Positions 54,603 to 64,000 of a stretch of DNA of 64,000 nt are shown here, one piece after another (positions within the stretch are counted from its first letter, which is position 1; every line of letters begins with the position of its first letter). Origin of the DNA: Deinococcus humi (GTDB lineage Bacteria; Deinococcota; Deinococci; Deinococcales; Deinococcaceae); NCBI RefSeq assembly GCF_014201875.1, contig NZ_JACHFL010000019.1:1-64000 (forward strand). The letters are read 5' to 3'. Below the pieces are notes generated by a model. That model did no database searches. It was not told the DNA's origin and worked only from the letters and a program-made list of their open reading frames with translations. The translations under genes and the position numbers were made by a program.

Positions 54603-55034
54603 TCACGGAATGATGAAACCGTGTAGCGGGGGGAGCGTTTTGAAAGTCACCCACTGGCCCACGGTGACTGGGGGCAGAGCCTCGAAGGCCGCCAACACCA
54701 GCGGCAGCCGCGCCTGCACAACCCAGGTCTGCCCCAGGACATGTGTGACCTGTCCGCGCCCGTCCAGGGCCGACACCCCCTGTACGTTCAGAGCCTCGCC
54801 GCGCTCCGGCGACACGAGTTCCACCGATCCTGGGTCCAGAACGCCGTGGACCACCACCGACGCCTGACCAGGCGCCGCCGCGTAGGGACCGCTGCGGTCA
54901 AACAGGTACAGGACCCGGCCTCCGGCCACAAACTCCAGGAGCGGACTGCCCTCCGGCTGCGGGTAGATCAGGCCCTGTGCGGCGTAGGGCGCAAAACGTG
55001 CCGCGAAGTCCCGCTCTGAGCTTTCGAGCGTCAT
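54603..55034 (-). CDS. Conserved hypothetical protein
   Basis: 143 residues, [21 protein letters not shown] at the start, then a beta-rich body with [49 protein letters not shown] precedes the ATG. No membrane segment, signal peptide or catalytic motif is visible. Next to it upstream on the same strand lies another small conserved protein. Family not recognised; function unknown. Confidence 0.65.
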   Translation of the reverse strand: MTLESSERDFAARFAPYAAQGLIYPQPEGSPLLEFVAGGRVLYLFDRSGPYAAAPGQASVVVHGVLDPGSVELVSPERGEALNVQGVSALDGRGQVTHVLGQTWVVQARLPLVLAAFEALPPVTVGQWVTFKTLPPLHGFIIP

Positions 55035-55105
55035 CCCTCCTCCAGGCCCAGACCGCTTCCACAGCGGGGGGAACAGGGAAGGGCGGCGGAGGTCATGAAC
55101 GGATT

Positions 55106-55392
55106 CTAGCGGACAGAGCGATGTTCCAATTCCAGTCGGCTTTCCAGCCACAGAAGGGTAGGCCGCGCTACTCCCACGGCCAGCCGGTCCAGCAATCCGT
55201 CCGCCCGCTCCAGCGCAAAGGTCCCTTCCACCTCGCGCAGAAGATGAATCAGGACCAGGCCGTGCAGGCGCTCCAACACGGCCCATTCCCAGCTGTCCGC
55301 TGTTTGAAGCTCGCGGGCGCGGGACAGTAGCGTCAGTGCCCGCCGCTCGTCACCGTCCGCGAACGCCTGCGCCGCTTCCAGCGGAATCAGTC

Positions 55393-55411
<19 letters not shown>
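55106..55411 (-). CDS. Conserved helical protein, unknown function
   Basis: 101 residues, mostly helical: [40 protein letters not shown], then [22 protein letters not shown] and [32 protein letters not shown]. Could be a TPR-like fragment but no consensus is met. GTG at 55411 lies inside the end of ubiA, overlapping it by 19 bp, so it is probably translated from the ubiA transcript. Confidence 0.6.
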
Positions 55412-56277
<866 letters not shown>

Positions 56278-56322
56278 GCCTGGGCAGCATACGCCGAATG
56301 GCTAAGATGAGGCACCGCACAC

Positions 56323-56351
56323 GCGACATTTGCCCGTAACTTTGCTATAGT
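56323..56351 (+). promoter_or_regulatory. Promoter of the tRNA-Pro gene
   Basis: GCGACA (56323-56328), 17-bp spacer, TATAGT (56346-56351), 19 bp before the tRNA. Confidence 0.55.
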
Positions 56352-56370
56352 GCCGCCTGCGCGTGAGTGT

Positions 56371-56447
<77 letters not shown>

Positions 56448-56483
56448 TTATGTTCTCCGTTTCCCAGCGGAGGCGCGCAGTGG

Positions 56484-56558
<75 letters not shown>

Positions 56559-56569
56559 ACCTTATGAAG

Positions 56570-56590
56570 GCTCCCCCCGCGGGAGCTTTT
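56570..56590 (+). terminator. Terminator after tRNA-Gly
   Basis: GCTCCC (56570-56575) pairs with GGGAGC (56581-56586) then TTTT. Confidence 0.8.
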
Positions 56591-56621
56591 GCCCTTTAGA
56601 GTCCTGAAATGCGTTCGGTCT

Positions 56622-56698
<77 letters not shown>

Positions 56699-56722
56699 CA
56701 ATTAAGCTGTGCTGGACAGTTG

Positions 56723-56759
56723 GTGAGCAGGCGGGTACTATCCGCCTGCTCACTTTTTT
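56723..56759 (+). terminator. Terminator after tRNA-Arg
   Basis: Twelve-bp perfect stem 56723-56734 / 56742-56753 followed by six T. Confidence 0.93.
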
Positions 56760-57001
56760 GCCACTTAGCTACCCTGACGACCTGAGATAAATATCCATTC
56801 CAACTGAGGTCAGAGAGGGCGGCCAATTTATTCACTGTTGGGGTCGTTGAACTTATCACTATAGGCCGCCCAGTGTCCGCCTTCCCCTCATTTGTGCCCG
56901 AGGAATCACGATACTGGGCCATGAAATCGCTGTAAATGATCTCCTGGTAACCGGTGTGGGTCCTGTTCGTTCCCTGGAGTCGGCACGCCCCCGGTTCAGA
57001 C

Positions 57002-58432
57002 TCAGGTAGGAAGCCGCTCGCCCACACCCAGGTGGGCCAGAATCGCTGAGTAGACGTCGGTGGCTTCCAGGGGACGGTCAGGCAGCAGATCGCGGCGGGA
57101 AGTGATTAACAGCGGGCCGGCGGCGGGATCCTCGCCCACCCGTCCGTGGGTGCCCCGCACGAGCGCGGCGTCGAAGCCAATCACATTGAGCAGGTAACGG
57201 AAGCCGAGTTTCTTCTTCACGAGGGCCACTGCTGCGTTGAGTTTGGCTGGGCTGTGCGGGTCCATGAACAGCTCCACCGGGTCGTAGCCCGGCTTACGGT
57301 GGATGTCGACGGTCCGTGCGTAGTCGGGGGCCACGGCGTCGTCGAGCCAGTAGTAGTACGTGAACCATGCTCCACGCTCGGCCACCACCACGAAATCCCC
57401 CGCGCGTTCATGGTCGAGGTGATGCTGCGCCCGGCTCTCGCCCTCCAGCACCTCGGCCACGCCGGGCAGCGCGTGAAGCAGCGCACGAACCTCCTCCAGC
57501 CGCTCAGAAGCGTTCACGTAGACATGGGCGACCTGATGATCCGCCACAGCAAAGGCGTCGCTCGCACCTGCGTCCAGCAGTTCGCGCCCGACCTCACGGC
57601 GCACGCTGATCAACCCGGCCTCCCGCAGCGCGCGGTTGATATGAACCGGTCGCCACGCCCGCTCGATGCCGTACTCGGACACAACCATGACCTGCACACC
57701 CCGGCGTTCGTAATGGTCGATCAGGTCCCCGGCCACCCCGTCAATCTCTGCGAACTGCCTGGCCAGGGCGGCAGCGTCCGGGCCGTGCTGTTGCAGGCCG
57801 TAATCCAGGTGCGGGAGGTACACCAGATTCAGGGTTGGCTCGTAGCGCTCGTCGATGTACTTGGCAGCCTCGGCAATCCAGGCGCTGGAGGTGATGTTGG
57901 CGTTGGGCCCCCAGTAACTGAACAGCGGGAAGGTGCCCAGCTTCGCCTGCAACTCGTCGCGCAGCTCCTGCGGCTGGGTGTAGCAGTCGGGCAGTTTGCG
58001 CCCGTCGGCGGGGTACATGGGCCGGGGCGTGACTGTGTAATCCGCGCTGGAGTACATGTTGTACCACCAGCCGATGTTGGCGACGGTGGCGCTGGGATCG
58101 TGGGCGCGCAGGGTGTCCCACAGCTTGGGGCTCTGGATCAGGTGGTTGGACTGCCGCCAGAACTTGACCTCGCGCTCGTCCTTGAAAAACCAGCCGTTGC
58201 CGACGATGCCATGGGTCGACGGCCACTCGCCGGTCAGGTAGGTGGCCTGAACCGAGCAGGTTACGGCGGGCAGCATGGGCGCGACAGGGGTGACCTGACC
58301 GCGCTCCGCGAAAGCCCGCAGGCGGGGCAGGTGCTCCAGCAGGTCAGGGGTCAGGCCGACGACGTCGATCACGGCCAGTCGTGCAGGCTGGACGGGTGAG
58401 GAAGGACTGGGTGTGTTCTGGTGAGGGGTCAT
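57002..58432 (-). CDS. eboF: Alkaline-phosphatase/nucleotide-pyrophosphatase superfamily protein EboF
   Basis: 476 residues of the type I phosphodiesterase/alkaline phosphatase superfamily. Start region RLAVIDVVGLTPDLLEHLPRL, then MLPAVTCSVQATYLTGEWPSTHGIVGNGWFF carrying the nucleophile Thr and the metal-binding H-G-I/V-x-x-N region, YLPHLDYGLQQHGPD and VVSEYGIERAWRPVHINRALREAGL with the second metal set. In the ebo cluster such a protein is named EboF; its substrate is unknown. The ATG is 1 bp past the eboC stop with AAAGGA before it; last gene of the operon. Identification rests on family and on the cluster context. Confidence 0.82.
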   Translation of the reverse strand: MTPHQNTPSPSSPVQPARLAVIDVVGLTPDLLEHLPRLRAFAERGQVTPVAPMLPAVTCSVQATYLTGEWPSTHGIVGNGWFFKDEREVKFWRQSNHLIQSPKLWDTLRAHDPSATVANIGWWYNMYSSADYTVTPRPMYPADGRKLPDCYTQPQELRDELQAKLGTFPLFSYWGPNANITSSAWIAEAAKYIDERYEPTLNLVYLPHLDYGLQQHGPDAAALARQFAEIDGVAGDLIDHYERRGVQVMVVSEYGIERAWRPVHINRALREAGLISVRREVGRELLDAGASDAFAVADHQVAHVYVNASERLEEVRALLHALPGVAEVLEGESRAQHHLDHERAGDFVVVAERGAWFTYYYWLDDAVAPDYARTVDIHRKPGYDPVELFMDPHSPAKLNAAVALVKKKLGFRYLLNVIGFDAALVRGTHGRVGEDPAAGPLLITSRRDLLPDRPLEATDVYSAILAHLGVGERLPT

Positions 58433-58433
58433 G

Positions 58434-59312
58434 TCAGGTTCCTTTGATGTGCTGCTGCCACCACAGGGTCAGCAGAAACGCGGCGTAGGCCAGGGGCAGC
58501 CAGGCCCACGCCCCGGCGGCGGCCAGAATGGTGGCGTCGAGCAGGCACATGCCCGCGATCATCTTGCCGACGGACGTACCGATGTTGCGGCGCGGTCCGT
58601 AGACGTGGCCCAGGCTGTGGATGATCCACGCGGCCAGCCCCAGCGCCGCGAGCCAGACCGGCCACGCGAAGCCGCCCAGCACGGCGTAAGCCACCGGCGC
58701 GGCGACCAGTGCCACCGGCCAGTAGCGCGCCCCCCAGCTCTGAGGGCGTTGCGGACGGCCCTCGGTCTTGGCGACGTAGGTCAGGCCCGCCGTGTACGCG
58801 GCCAGCAGCAGTGCCCAGACCGTCACGGCCACACCTGGCACAGGGGTGACCGCCAGCGCTGCCGTCAGATACACCAGGGCGCGGGTGGCCCCCATCAGGA
58901 CCGGGCTCAGGGGATTGGTCTTGTGCCACACGTCGTAAAGCACGATTAAAGCGGCCAGAACCACGCCGCCCAGCGGGGCACGGCCCCCCGCAAGCAGCAA
59001 CAGGGCAAAACCCGCCGCGAACAGCAGGGCCGTGACCCCCCACGCCTCGCCCAGCGCAATCAATCCGGACGGCAGAGGGCGCTCAGGCCGCTCGCGGCGG
59101 TCAATCTGGAGATCAAGCAGATCGTTGAGGTACATGCCCGCCGTATAGAACAGCGTCATGCCGAGGGCCGCAGGCAGCGCCTGGCCCCCGGTGCCACCAA
59201 CCAGGGCCACCCCCGCCAGCGCGTTGGTCACCACTGTGGGCGAGTTCGAGATGCGGGCCAGCGACAGGTGCCCGCGCAGGCGGGCCGGCCACGACGTGGC
59301 GCTAGAGGACAC
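58434..59312 (-). CDS. eboC: UbiA-like prenyltransferase EboC
   Basis: Polytopic membrane protein of about 292 residues with eight or nine helices. First Asp motif [24 protein letters not shown] (N-D-x-x-D), then [27 protein letters not shown] for the second region, where the usual DxxxD is reduced. This resembles the ebo-type UbiA relatives more than 4-hydroxybenzoate transferases. GTG at 59312 gives an 11-bp overlap with eboE; an ATG at 59348 is an alternative. Product of transfer unknown; the cluster is thought to work in membrane-linked metabolite export. Confidence 0.78.
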   Translation of the reverse strand: MSSSATSWPARLRGHLSLARISNSPTVVTNALAGVALVGGTGGQALPAALGMTLFYTAGMYLNDLLDLQIDRRERPERPLPSGLIALGEAWGVTALLFAAGFALLLLAGGRAPLGGVVLAALIVLYDVWHKTNPLSPVLMGATRALVYLTAALAVTPVPGVAVTVWALLLAAYTAGLTYVAKTEGRPQRPQSWGARYWPVALVAAPVAYAVLGGFAWPVWLAALGLAAWIIHSLGHVYGPRRNIGTSVGKMIAGMCLLDATILAAAGAWAWLPLAYAAFLLTLWWQQHIKGT

Positions 59313-60501
59313 CCTGCACCCATTCCAGCTCGCGTGCGATGGACTCATCCAGGGGCCGCTTGAGGTCCGGCGGCAGCACGTCCCAGGTGTAGGTCTCGAC
59401 CTCCAGGTGTCGCCCGGTCAACCCCGGGCGCAGCAGTTCCAGGCAGGTCAGCAGGGCCGGCTGCGTGGAGCCGAAGGCTCCAGCCTGTTCCAGGAAGACC
59501 GGCACGTGGAAATGCACCCGCCACTCGGTCACGTCGGGGTGGTGGAGGTCAGCCAGGGCTGGCGGGAGATCCGGGTACTGAATCAGTGCGCCGCTCCGCG
59601 TGCGGGCGACCACCTGATGCAGGTAGGTGCCCTCGGCAAATGGAGCCAGGGCCGCCCCAAGGACGTCGCGGTCGCCCGCTCCTTCCGGCAGCGTCAGCCG
59701 CAGCGCGGAGCTGAGCTGAATTTTTCCAACCTGTAGACCGGCCTCGCGGTACAGGGCCAGCACCTCGTCTGGCTCCTCATACATCACGGCCACGTGGCAC
59801 ACGTCGAAGCACACCTGAAAGTGGTCGCGCAAATGGGCGCGGGCCTCTTCCGCGTCTCCCCCCAGCCGCGCCGCCAGAAGGTTTGCGCCGCGCGTCAGCA
59901 GATGGTCCTGATAAAAGGCCGCCAGATCCGCGCTGCGTTGCAGCAGGCCGTCCGGCTCGGGCTCCATGTCCAGATGGATGAACACGCCGCTGGACTGGCG
60001 CAGGCGCACCAGCGCCTCGATCACCTGAATCACGTGGTCGGTCAGGGTGGCCCAGGTCTCCGGGTCCTCAGCATCCACCCAGGCGGCGTAGCTCAGCGGG
60101 CTGGTGCTGATGCTGCCTTCCAACCCCTCCGGGAGCAGGGCCGCGAGAATCTGCACGAGACGCAGGGTGTAGGCCACCCGCTCCGGGTGTCGCCAGTCCG
60201 GTGCGTGGACCTGCGCCTTGACGGCCTGCCCGTGGAAGGGGCCGTAGGGAAAGCCGTTCAGGGTGAAGACGTACAGCCCGCGCTCGTCGAGAAAGGCCCG
60301 GAAGTCGCTCAGGGCTGAGCCCTGCAGCAGTTCCACGCTTTCCTGGCCAGAGAGGCGCAGGCCCACCCCGAAAGGAGCCTCTGGCGAAAGGCGGGCGCGC
60401 AGGGGCACCGTGTACTCGTCCAAACTGTTCCGCACGCCTTCCAGACCGCTGGCCGGGTGGATGTTGGTGCAGTACGTCAGGTGGGCGCCGTGAACGAGCA
60501 C
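59302..60501 (-). CDS. eboE: Xylose-isomerase-like TIM-barrel protein EboE
   Basis: 399 residues; the N-terminus [30 protein letters not shown] and later [75 protein letters not shown] and [10 protein letters not shown] are the hallmarks of EboE, a TIM-barrel related to sugar isomerases and AP endonucleases (HAH, D and E metal-binding residues). GTG at 60501 lies 1 bp after the eboB stop and just behind GGGAGG, so it is preferred over a far-upstream frame extension. Its substrate is unknown; NCBI-type annotation calls it a metabolite traffic protein. Confidence 0.82.
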   Translation of the reverse strand: MLVHGAHLTYCTNIHPASGLEGVRNSLDEYTVPLRARLSPEAPFGVGLRLSGQESVELLQGSALSDFRAFLDERGLYVFTLNGFPYGPFHGQAVKAQVHAPDWRHPERVAYTLRLVQILAALLPEGLEGSISTSPLSYAAWVDAEDPETWATLTDHVIQVIEALVRLRQSSGVFIHLDMEPEPDGLLQRSADLAAFYQDHLLTRGANLLAARLGGDAEEARAHLRDHFQVCFDVCHVAVMYEEPDEVLALYREAGLQVGKIQLSSALRLTLPEGAGDRDVLGAALAPFAEGTYLHQVVARTRSGALIQYPDLPPALADLHHPDVTEWRVHFHVPVFLEQAGAFGSTQPALLTCLELLRPGLTGRHLEVETYTWDVLPPDLKRPLDESIARELEWVQGVL

Positions 60502-60502
60502 C

Positions 60503-61333
60503 CTACCTCCCGGCCAGCGCCGTTTCGGGCCGGGGAGCAACGAATTTTGGCGACTGGCCCAGAAACCGCTGCGGGTTGTCCAGCACGATCTTGCGGATGG
60601 TGGCCTCGTCGTGCCCGCGGCGGCGGGCCTCGAAGATGAATTCTGGTACGGCCAGCGGCTGGCTGGGGCCCCAGTCGCAGGCCGAGGCCACAATCAGGCG
60701 CTCGGAGCCGTACATCTCGATCATGTCGATGGCCCGTGCCGGCGAGGCCTTGGTTTTGGGATACAGCGTGATGCCGGTCCAGAAACCGTGCGCCAGGATC
60801 AGCTCAGCGGTGTGTTCCTCGGCGTGGTCGATCATCACGCGGCCCGGCTCGATGCGTGGGTCGGCGGCCAGAGCCTCGATCATCACGCGGGTGCCCTTGT
60901 ACTTGTCTTCCAGGTGCGGCGTGTGGATGTGAATCAGCTGGTGGTGTTCCAGCGCGAGTTCTACATGATCGAGAAAGGTCGCCATCTCGTTGCGGGTCAC
61001 GCGGTTCAGGCCGATCTCCCCGATGCCCAGCACGGTCGGGCGCTCCAGGAAGGCCGGGATGAGCTTCAGGACCTGCCGGGTCAGCTCACGGTCCTCTCCC
61101 TCCTTAGGATTTAGACACAGCCAGGCGTAGTGCGCGATGCCGTACTCACGCGCCCGCGCCGGCTCGAAGGTGGTCAAGTGGTCGAAGTAGTCGGCAAATG
61201 CTTCCGGCCCCAGCCGGTCACGCCCAGACCAGAAGGCGGGCTCGGTCACGGCCAGGCAGCCGCTCAGGGCCATGGCGTGGTAGTCGTCGGTGGTCCGCGA
61301 GATCATGTGGGCGTGCATGTCGATGTAATTCAC
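60503..61333 (-). CDS. eboB: TatD-like metal-dependent hydrolase EboB
   Basis: 276 residues with the amidohydrolase/TatD pattern: [16 protein letters not shown] (H-x-H), [15 protein letters not shown] (metal Glu), [16 protein letters not shown] (His), [18 protein letters not shown] (His), and [20 protein letters not shown] (final Asp). It is the EboB-type member of the family, distinct from TatD DNases. ATG overlaps the small upstream ORF by 4 bp. The natural substrate is unknown. Confidence 0.82.
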   Translation of the reverse strand: MNYIDMHAHMISRTTDDYHAMALSGCLAVTEPAFWSGRDRLGPEAFADYFDHLTTFEPARAREYGIAHYAWLCLNPKEGEDRELTRQVLKLIPAFLERPTVLGIGEIGLNRVTRNEMATFLDHVELALEHHQLIHIHTPHLEDKYKGTRVMIEALAADPRIEPGRVMIDHAEEHTAELILAHGFWTGITLYPKTKASPARAIDMIEMYGSERLIVASACDWGPSQPLAVPEFIFEARRRGHDEATIRKIVLDNPQRFLGQSPKFVAPRPETALAGR

Positions 61334-61668
61334 TGTTCGGCCTCGCTGTCCAGGGAATGGGGTCCTGCTTCCCGCTGGGGCGCACCGAAAGCGCTTTGCG
61401 AACCACGCAGGTCGAGCAGCGTCAGGTCCTGATCGCTCAGGCGCATCTGGGCGCGGACCACCCGGCCCGATTCCGGCGAGACGAGTTCGTGTAGCGCCCC
61501 GCGCAAGGCCGTCAGGCGAAAGTCGTCGCTCGCCTGCGCCGCGTCCTGGGCGCGTTCCAGACGGTCCAGAAAGGCGGCGATGGCAAGCAGATGGGCGCGG
61601 TGTTCCATAAAGGACAGGTCAAGCAGTTGTGCCTGGGTCAGCAGGCAGGTTTCGGCGTGGACGTTCAC
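61330..61668 (-). CDS. Small conserved ORF in the ebo operon
   Basis: 112 residues, mainly helical: [33 protein letters not shown], then [40 protein letters not shown], with a hydrophilic C-terminus. It takes the place between eboD and eboB where other clusters may carry eboA, but it does not show an EboA-like sequence that I can recognise and is shorter; it may be an independent helper protein. Overlaps both neighbours by 4 bp (ATGA type), so it is translated together with them. Function unknown. Confidence 0.6.
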   Translation of the reverse strand: MNVHAETCLLTQAQLLDLSFMEHRAHLLAIAAFLDRLERAQDAAQASDDFRLTALRGALHELVSPESGRVVRAQMRLSDQDLTLLDLRGSQSAFGAPQREAGPHSLDSEAEQ

Positions 61669-62885
61669 AGGGCTCCTTGGGGGTCAAGCAGGGCCGGACT
61701 GGGGACATGGCCCTGGGCCTGCACGTCGTCCAGCAGGGCGATGGCGCGGCGCAGGAGGTCGTGATCCATCTCGTGCACCTCGATGGGGCTGGCAATGCCA
61801 GTCAGCAGGGGAATGGTGAGACGCCCGCCCAGATGCTCGCGGAACTCGTTCAGGCCGCTCAGCACCGAGCCGGGGTCCTGGGCGTCCTGCGCGCCGGACC
61901 CCATTTCGGGCACATGCACGGCCAGCCGCAGCGTCCGCAGGACAGCCAGGATGCGTCGCCACTCGGTCTCGGGCAGCAGACCGCTCAGCGCCGCGTAGGT
62001 GCAGTCCAGGGCGACCCCTGCCGCGACAGCCTCGCCGTGGCGCAGGCGGTAGCCGCTCAGGCTTTCGAGCTTGTGCGCCGCCCAGTGCCCGAAATCCAGC
62101 GGGCGCGACGATCCGCGTTCAAAGGGATCGCCGCTTCCGGCAATGTGCTCCAGGTGCAGCTGTGCGCAGCGGTACACGGCGTAATCCATGGCCTCGCGGT
62201 CACGCGCCGCCAGGGCCGCCGCATTCGTCTCCAGCCATCCGAAGAAGGCTGCGTCTTTAAGCAGCGCCACTTTCAGAGCCTCGCTCAGGCCACCCAGCCA
62301 GTCGCGGTCCTCCAGCGTGGTCAAGAAAGCCCGGTCGTTCAACACGGCGTATGGCGGGGCAAAGGTGCCCAGCCAGTTCTTCTTGCCGAAAGCGTTGACG
62401 CTGTTCTTGACGCCCACGGCCGAGTCGTTCTGTGACAGCACGGTGGTTGGCACGCGCACCAGCCGCACGCCCCGGTGCGCGGTCGCGGCGGCGTAGCCCA
62501 CCATGTCCAGCACTGCGCCGCCGCCCACCGCAACCACGTAGGCGTGCCGGTCGACACCGTGCGTGTTGATCGCTTCATGTACGCGCTCGACCTGCTTGGG
62601 ATCGCTTTTACACCGTTCCCCTCCCGGCACCGCCAGTGGCGGCGCGACCAGACACAGGTCTGGGTGCGCGGCGAAGTAGGCCTGGATCTGGGCCTCAAGG
62701 CCAGGAAAGGCCGCCAGCACACCGTCGTCCACCACACACAGTACCCGGGGCACCTGATCGCTAGCGGGACGGTTCCCGCTCAGGGTGTCGTCCAGCAGCG
62801 AATGCTGAGGGTCAAAGAGGTGCTCGGTGAAGTGCACCGGGTAGGTGAAGGTGACGGGCACGACCTGCATGATCGTCGGGTTCAT
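61665..62885 (-). CDS. eboD: Sugar-phosphate cyclase (dehydroquinate synthase-like) EboD
   Basis: 406 residues of the 3-dehydroquinate synthase/2-epi-5-epi-valiolone synthase superfamily, NAD+-dependent. Motifs: [65 protein letters not shown] (NAD-binding and catalytic region, split here by description), [39 protein letters not shown] with the metal-binding His and Glu. It is the first gene of the operon, 4 bp overlapped by the next. In ebo clusters this role is EboD; the product sugar is unknown. AGGAAGAGCCCC precedes the ATG. A distinct aroB presumably serves the shikimate pathway. Confidence 0.84.
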   Translation of the reverse strand: MNPTIMQVVPVTFTYPVHFTEHLFDPQHSLLDDTLSGNRPASDQVPRVLCVVDDGVLAAFPGLEAQIQAYFAAHPDLCLVAPPLAVPGGERCKSDPKQVERVHEAINTHGVDRHAYVVAVGGGAVLDMVGYAAATAHRGVRLVRVPTTVLSQNDSAVGVKNSVNAFGKKNWLGTFAPPYAVLNDRAFLTTLEDRDWLGGLSEALKVALLKDAAFFGWLETNAAALAARDREAMDYAVYRCAQLHLEHIAGSGDPFERGSSRPLDFGHWAAHKLESLSGYRLRHGEAVAAGVALDCTYAALSGLLPETEWRRILAVLRTLRLAVHVPEMGSGAQDAQDPGSVLSGLNEFREHLGGRLTIPLLTGIASPIEVHEMDHDLLRRAIALLDDVQAQGHVPSPALLDPQGAL

Positions 62886-62964
62886 GGGGCTCTTCCTGTC
62901 CAGACGCGCTGATCAGCGCCGGACGTCCTTGTGTCGATCATTCATTTACGCTGCTCTGGACGCC

Positions 62965-62993
62965 ATAAATGGAACGCTAACCTGAGCTGTCAA
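62965..62993 (-). promoter_or_regulatory. Candidate promoter of the ebo operon
   Basis: Minus strand TTGACA (62988-62993), 17-bp spacer, ATTTAT (62965-62970), about 80 bp before the eboD ATG. The -10 is weak; the -35 is perfect. Confidence 0.45.
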
Positions 62994-63286
62994 TGAGGGC
63001 GATGAGACCATTCGCAAGGGCTAATGCGGAGGGCCATTCTTTCAAAATCGGCCTATTTTAAGTGTACTTAGCGACTGAATCGCACTCTTGGCCCCTCAGG
63101 GGCGACCTTGCGTTCGACCGTGCCATCTGGCTGGGGCTGCTGTTTCAGCATGACTCACGCGTTGGATGCTTGAGTAAGTCGGCCACATCCGACCAGCACA
63201 TCTGAGCTTCCGATACTGCCGTCATTTCGAAAAGATTTTTTTATCGGCTTTGCGGCGTTCATTGTCTATATCAGGGACAACCGAAT
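62994..63286. other. Intergenic region upstream of eboD, no gene seen
   Basis: About 300 bp, moderately AT-rich, with short dyads (for example GGCCCCTCAGGGGC near 63092-63105). No frame with start signal or motif; the promoter of the ebo operon lies at its left end and the PPIase terminator at its right end. Confidence 0.45.
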
Positions 63287-63319
63287 GAAAACAGGCAACC
63301 CCTTGAGGGGTTGCCTGTT
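63287..63319 (-). terminator. Terminator of the peptidyl-prolyl isomerase gene
   Basis: On the minus strand a 13-bp perfect stem (63290-63302 / 63307-63319) with a 4-nt loop, followed by TTTTC. Confidence 0.9.
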
Positions 63320-63333
63320 CAGAGAGGAAAGCC

Positions 63334-64000
63334 TCAGCGGGTGGCTGGTGCCGCGTCGGTGGCCGGAGGCGTCGTGCTGTCCGTGGGGGCAGGCGTGGTC
63401 TCGACAGGGGCCGCATCGGTGGGTGCAGTGTCGGCAGGGGCGGCGCTGTCAGTTGCTCCCGGAGTGGCGGAATCGGTGGCGGGCGTCGTCGGCTTGGGTT
63501 CGGCGGCGGCCACCCGTTTGGCCTGGGCCGCCAGCACCTTCTCCAGATTGTCGGTGGGCTTCAGGGCGGCGACTTCCTTGCTCACGAAGGCCTGGCCGGC
63601 CTCGTTCTTCTTGGCCGCCAGCACCTGCGATTGGATCTGGGCACGCACGGCCGCCAGCGACTGGGTGACTGCCGGCTTCAGATCGGTGACGTACAGCACC
63701 GAGTACCGGTCTCCAACCTTCACCACATCGCTCAGGCTGCCCTCGCCCGCATCCTTGAGGGTCTTGGCACTGAACACGGCTGCTTCCAGTTCGGGACTCA
63801 ATTTGCTGTCACCGGCGGTCACCGCGCCGCGTTCGCTGACGGTCCCCCCGGCCTTGCCTGCCGCCGCTGTGAAGTCGCCGTTGCCGTTCCAGTCGGTACG
63901 GAAGGCCAGTGCCTGGTTGCGGTCACGGAAGCTGGCCTCGCTGACGGTGGCGCTGGCGGGGGTCTGGAACTGCTCCTTGTTCTGATCGTAGTACGCCTGC
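63334..64000 (-). CDS. PpiC/SurA-type peptidyl-prolyl isomerase, C-terminal part (5' end outside window)
   Basis: The C-terminal 221 or so residues of a frame that enters from the right edge. YYDQNKEQFQTPASATVSEA is the linker before a parvulin domain; AFRTDWNGNGDFTAAAGKAG, GGTVSERGAVTAGDSKLSPELEAAVFSA and VVKVGDRYSVLYVTDLKPA follow parvulin (rotamase) repeats as in PrsA and SurA chaperones. The last 70 residues are a low-complexity Ala/Pro/Thr/Asp tail. Such proteins fold secreted proteins in the envelope. The catalytic His/Cys/Asp set lies partly outside the window, so activity cannot be judged. Confidence 0.8.
   Translation of the reverse strand, partial: QAYYDQNKEQFQTPASATVSEASFRDRNQALAFRTDWNGNGDFTAAAGKAGGTVSERGAVTAGDSKLSPELEAAVFSAKTLKDAGEGSLSDVVKVGDRYSVLYVTDLKPAVTQSLAAVRAQIQSQVLAAKKNEAGQAFVSKEVAALKPTDNLEKVLAAQAKRVAAAEPKPTTPATDSATPGATDSAAPADTAPTDAAPVETTPAPTDSTTPPATDAAPATR

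Noticed and set aside
57146..58399. 417-residue plus-strand open frame opposite eboF
   Set aside because: Antisense shadow; no motif, and eboF has clear superfamily motifs and operon context.

Overview
The window is high-GC chromosomal DNA from a member of Deinococcus. Supporting signs are a dnaA-dnaN origin with perfect TTATCCACA boxes, a bacillithiol-reductase-like YpdA, a UbiA-type enzyme fitting futalosine-route menaquinone synthesis, a zinc-finger-less DnaJ, an HspR/HAIR-type operator before dnaK, an L25/CTC ribosomal protein, and many genes whose start codon lies 6-7 nt after a TANNNT -10 hexamer with no Shine-Dalgarno (leaderless mRNAs, known to be common in Deinococcus). The species cannot be named from the sequence alone.

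Layout. 1-2.4 kb: a truncated NPCBM lipoprotein and a mostly gene-poor stretch. 2.4-18 kb: metabolic and envelope genes (kbl, a GNAT, menG, murE, an NCS2 purine permease, an AEC carrier, coaBC, argR, an MFS pump, a class I aminotransferase, a small envelope protein, an orphan solute-binding protein, ypdA, a VanW protein). 19-24 kb, minus strand: mnmG, a LAGLIDADG-like ORF, rsmG, parA and parB, with two parS sites in a duplicated 29-bp element around the mnmG stop codon. 23.9-34.9 kb: a class V PLP enzyme, the branched-chain 2-oxoacid dehydrogenase genes (E1a, E1b, small membrane protein, E2), a secreted protein with a two-component pair, dprA and an epimerase. 35-43 kb: dnaA, oriC, dnaN, eno, pyk and tyrS. 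42.7-51.2 kb: a MOSC protein, trmK, rpoZ, rplY, efp, and the dnaK, grpE, VF530, dnaJ chaperone block. 51.4-56.3 kb: a second two-component pair, a stand-alone class III cyclase domain, two small proteins and a UbiA prenyltransferase. 56.4-56.7 kb: tRNA-Pro, tRNA-Gly and tRNA-Arg. 57.0-62.9 kb: a six-gene, translationally coupled minus-strand operon that matches the poorly understood ebo metabolite-traffic cluster (eboD, small ORF, eboB, eboE, eboC, eboF). The window ends inside a PpiC/SurA-type peptidyl-prolyl isomerase gene.

How it works together. Replication initiation (dnaA, oriC, dnaN) and segregation (parAB, parS) lie within 18 kb. oriC carries nine perfect DnaA boxes, then a DnaA-trio run (TTA plus four CTA) and an AT-rich unwinding region. 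Two further DnaA-box clusters, built as inverted repeats, sit after dnaN and between pyk and tyrS and could titrate or reset DnaA. The dnaA reading frame has no ATG, GTG, TTG or CTG able to start the conserved N-terminus; the sequence points to an ATC start behind a strong Shine-Dalgarno.

Less expected items: two tandem minus-strand units in which a good sigma-70-type promoter runs straight into an intrinsic terminator (predicted RNAs of about 26-27 nt), a tRNA-Gly with two stem mismatches, and the ebo operon.
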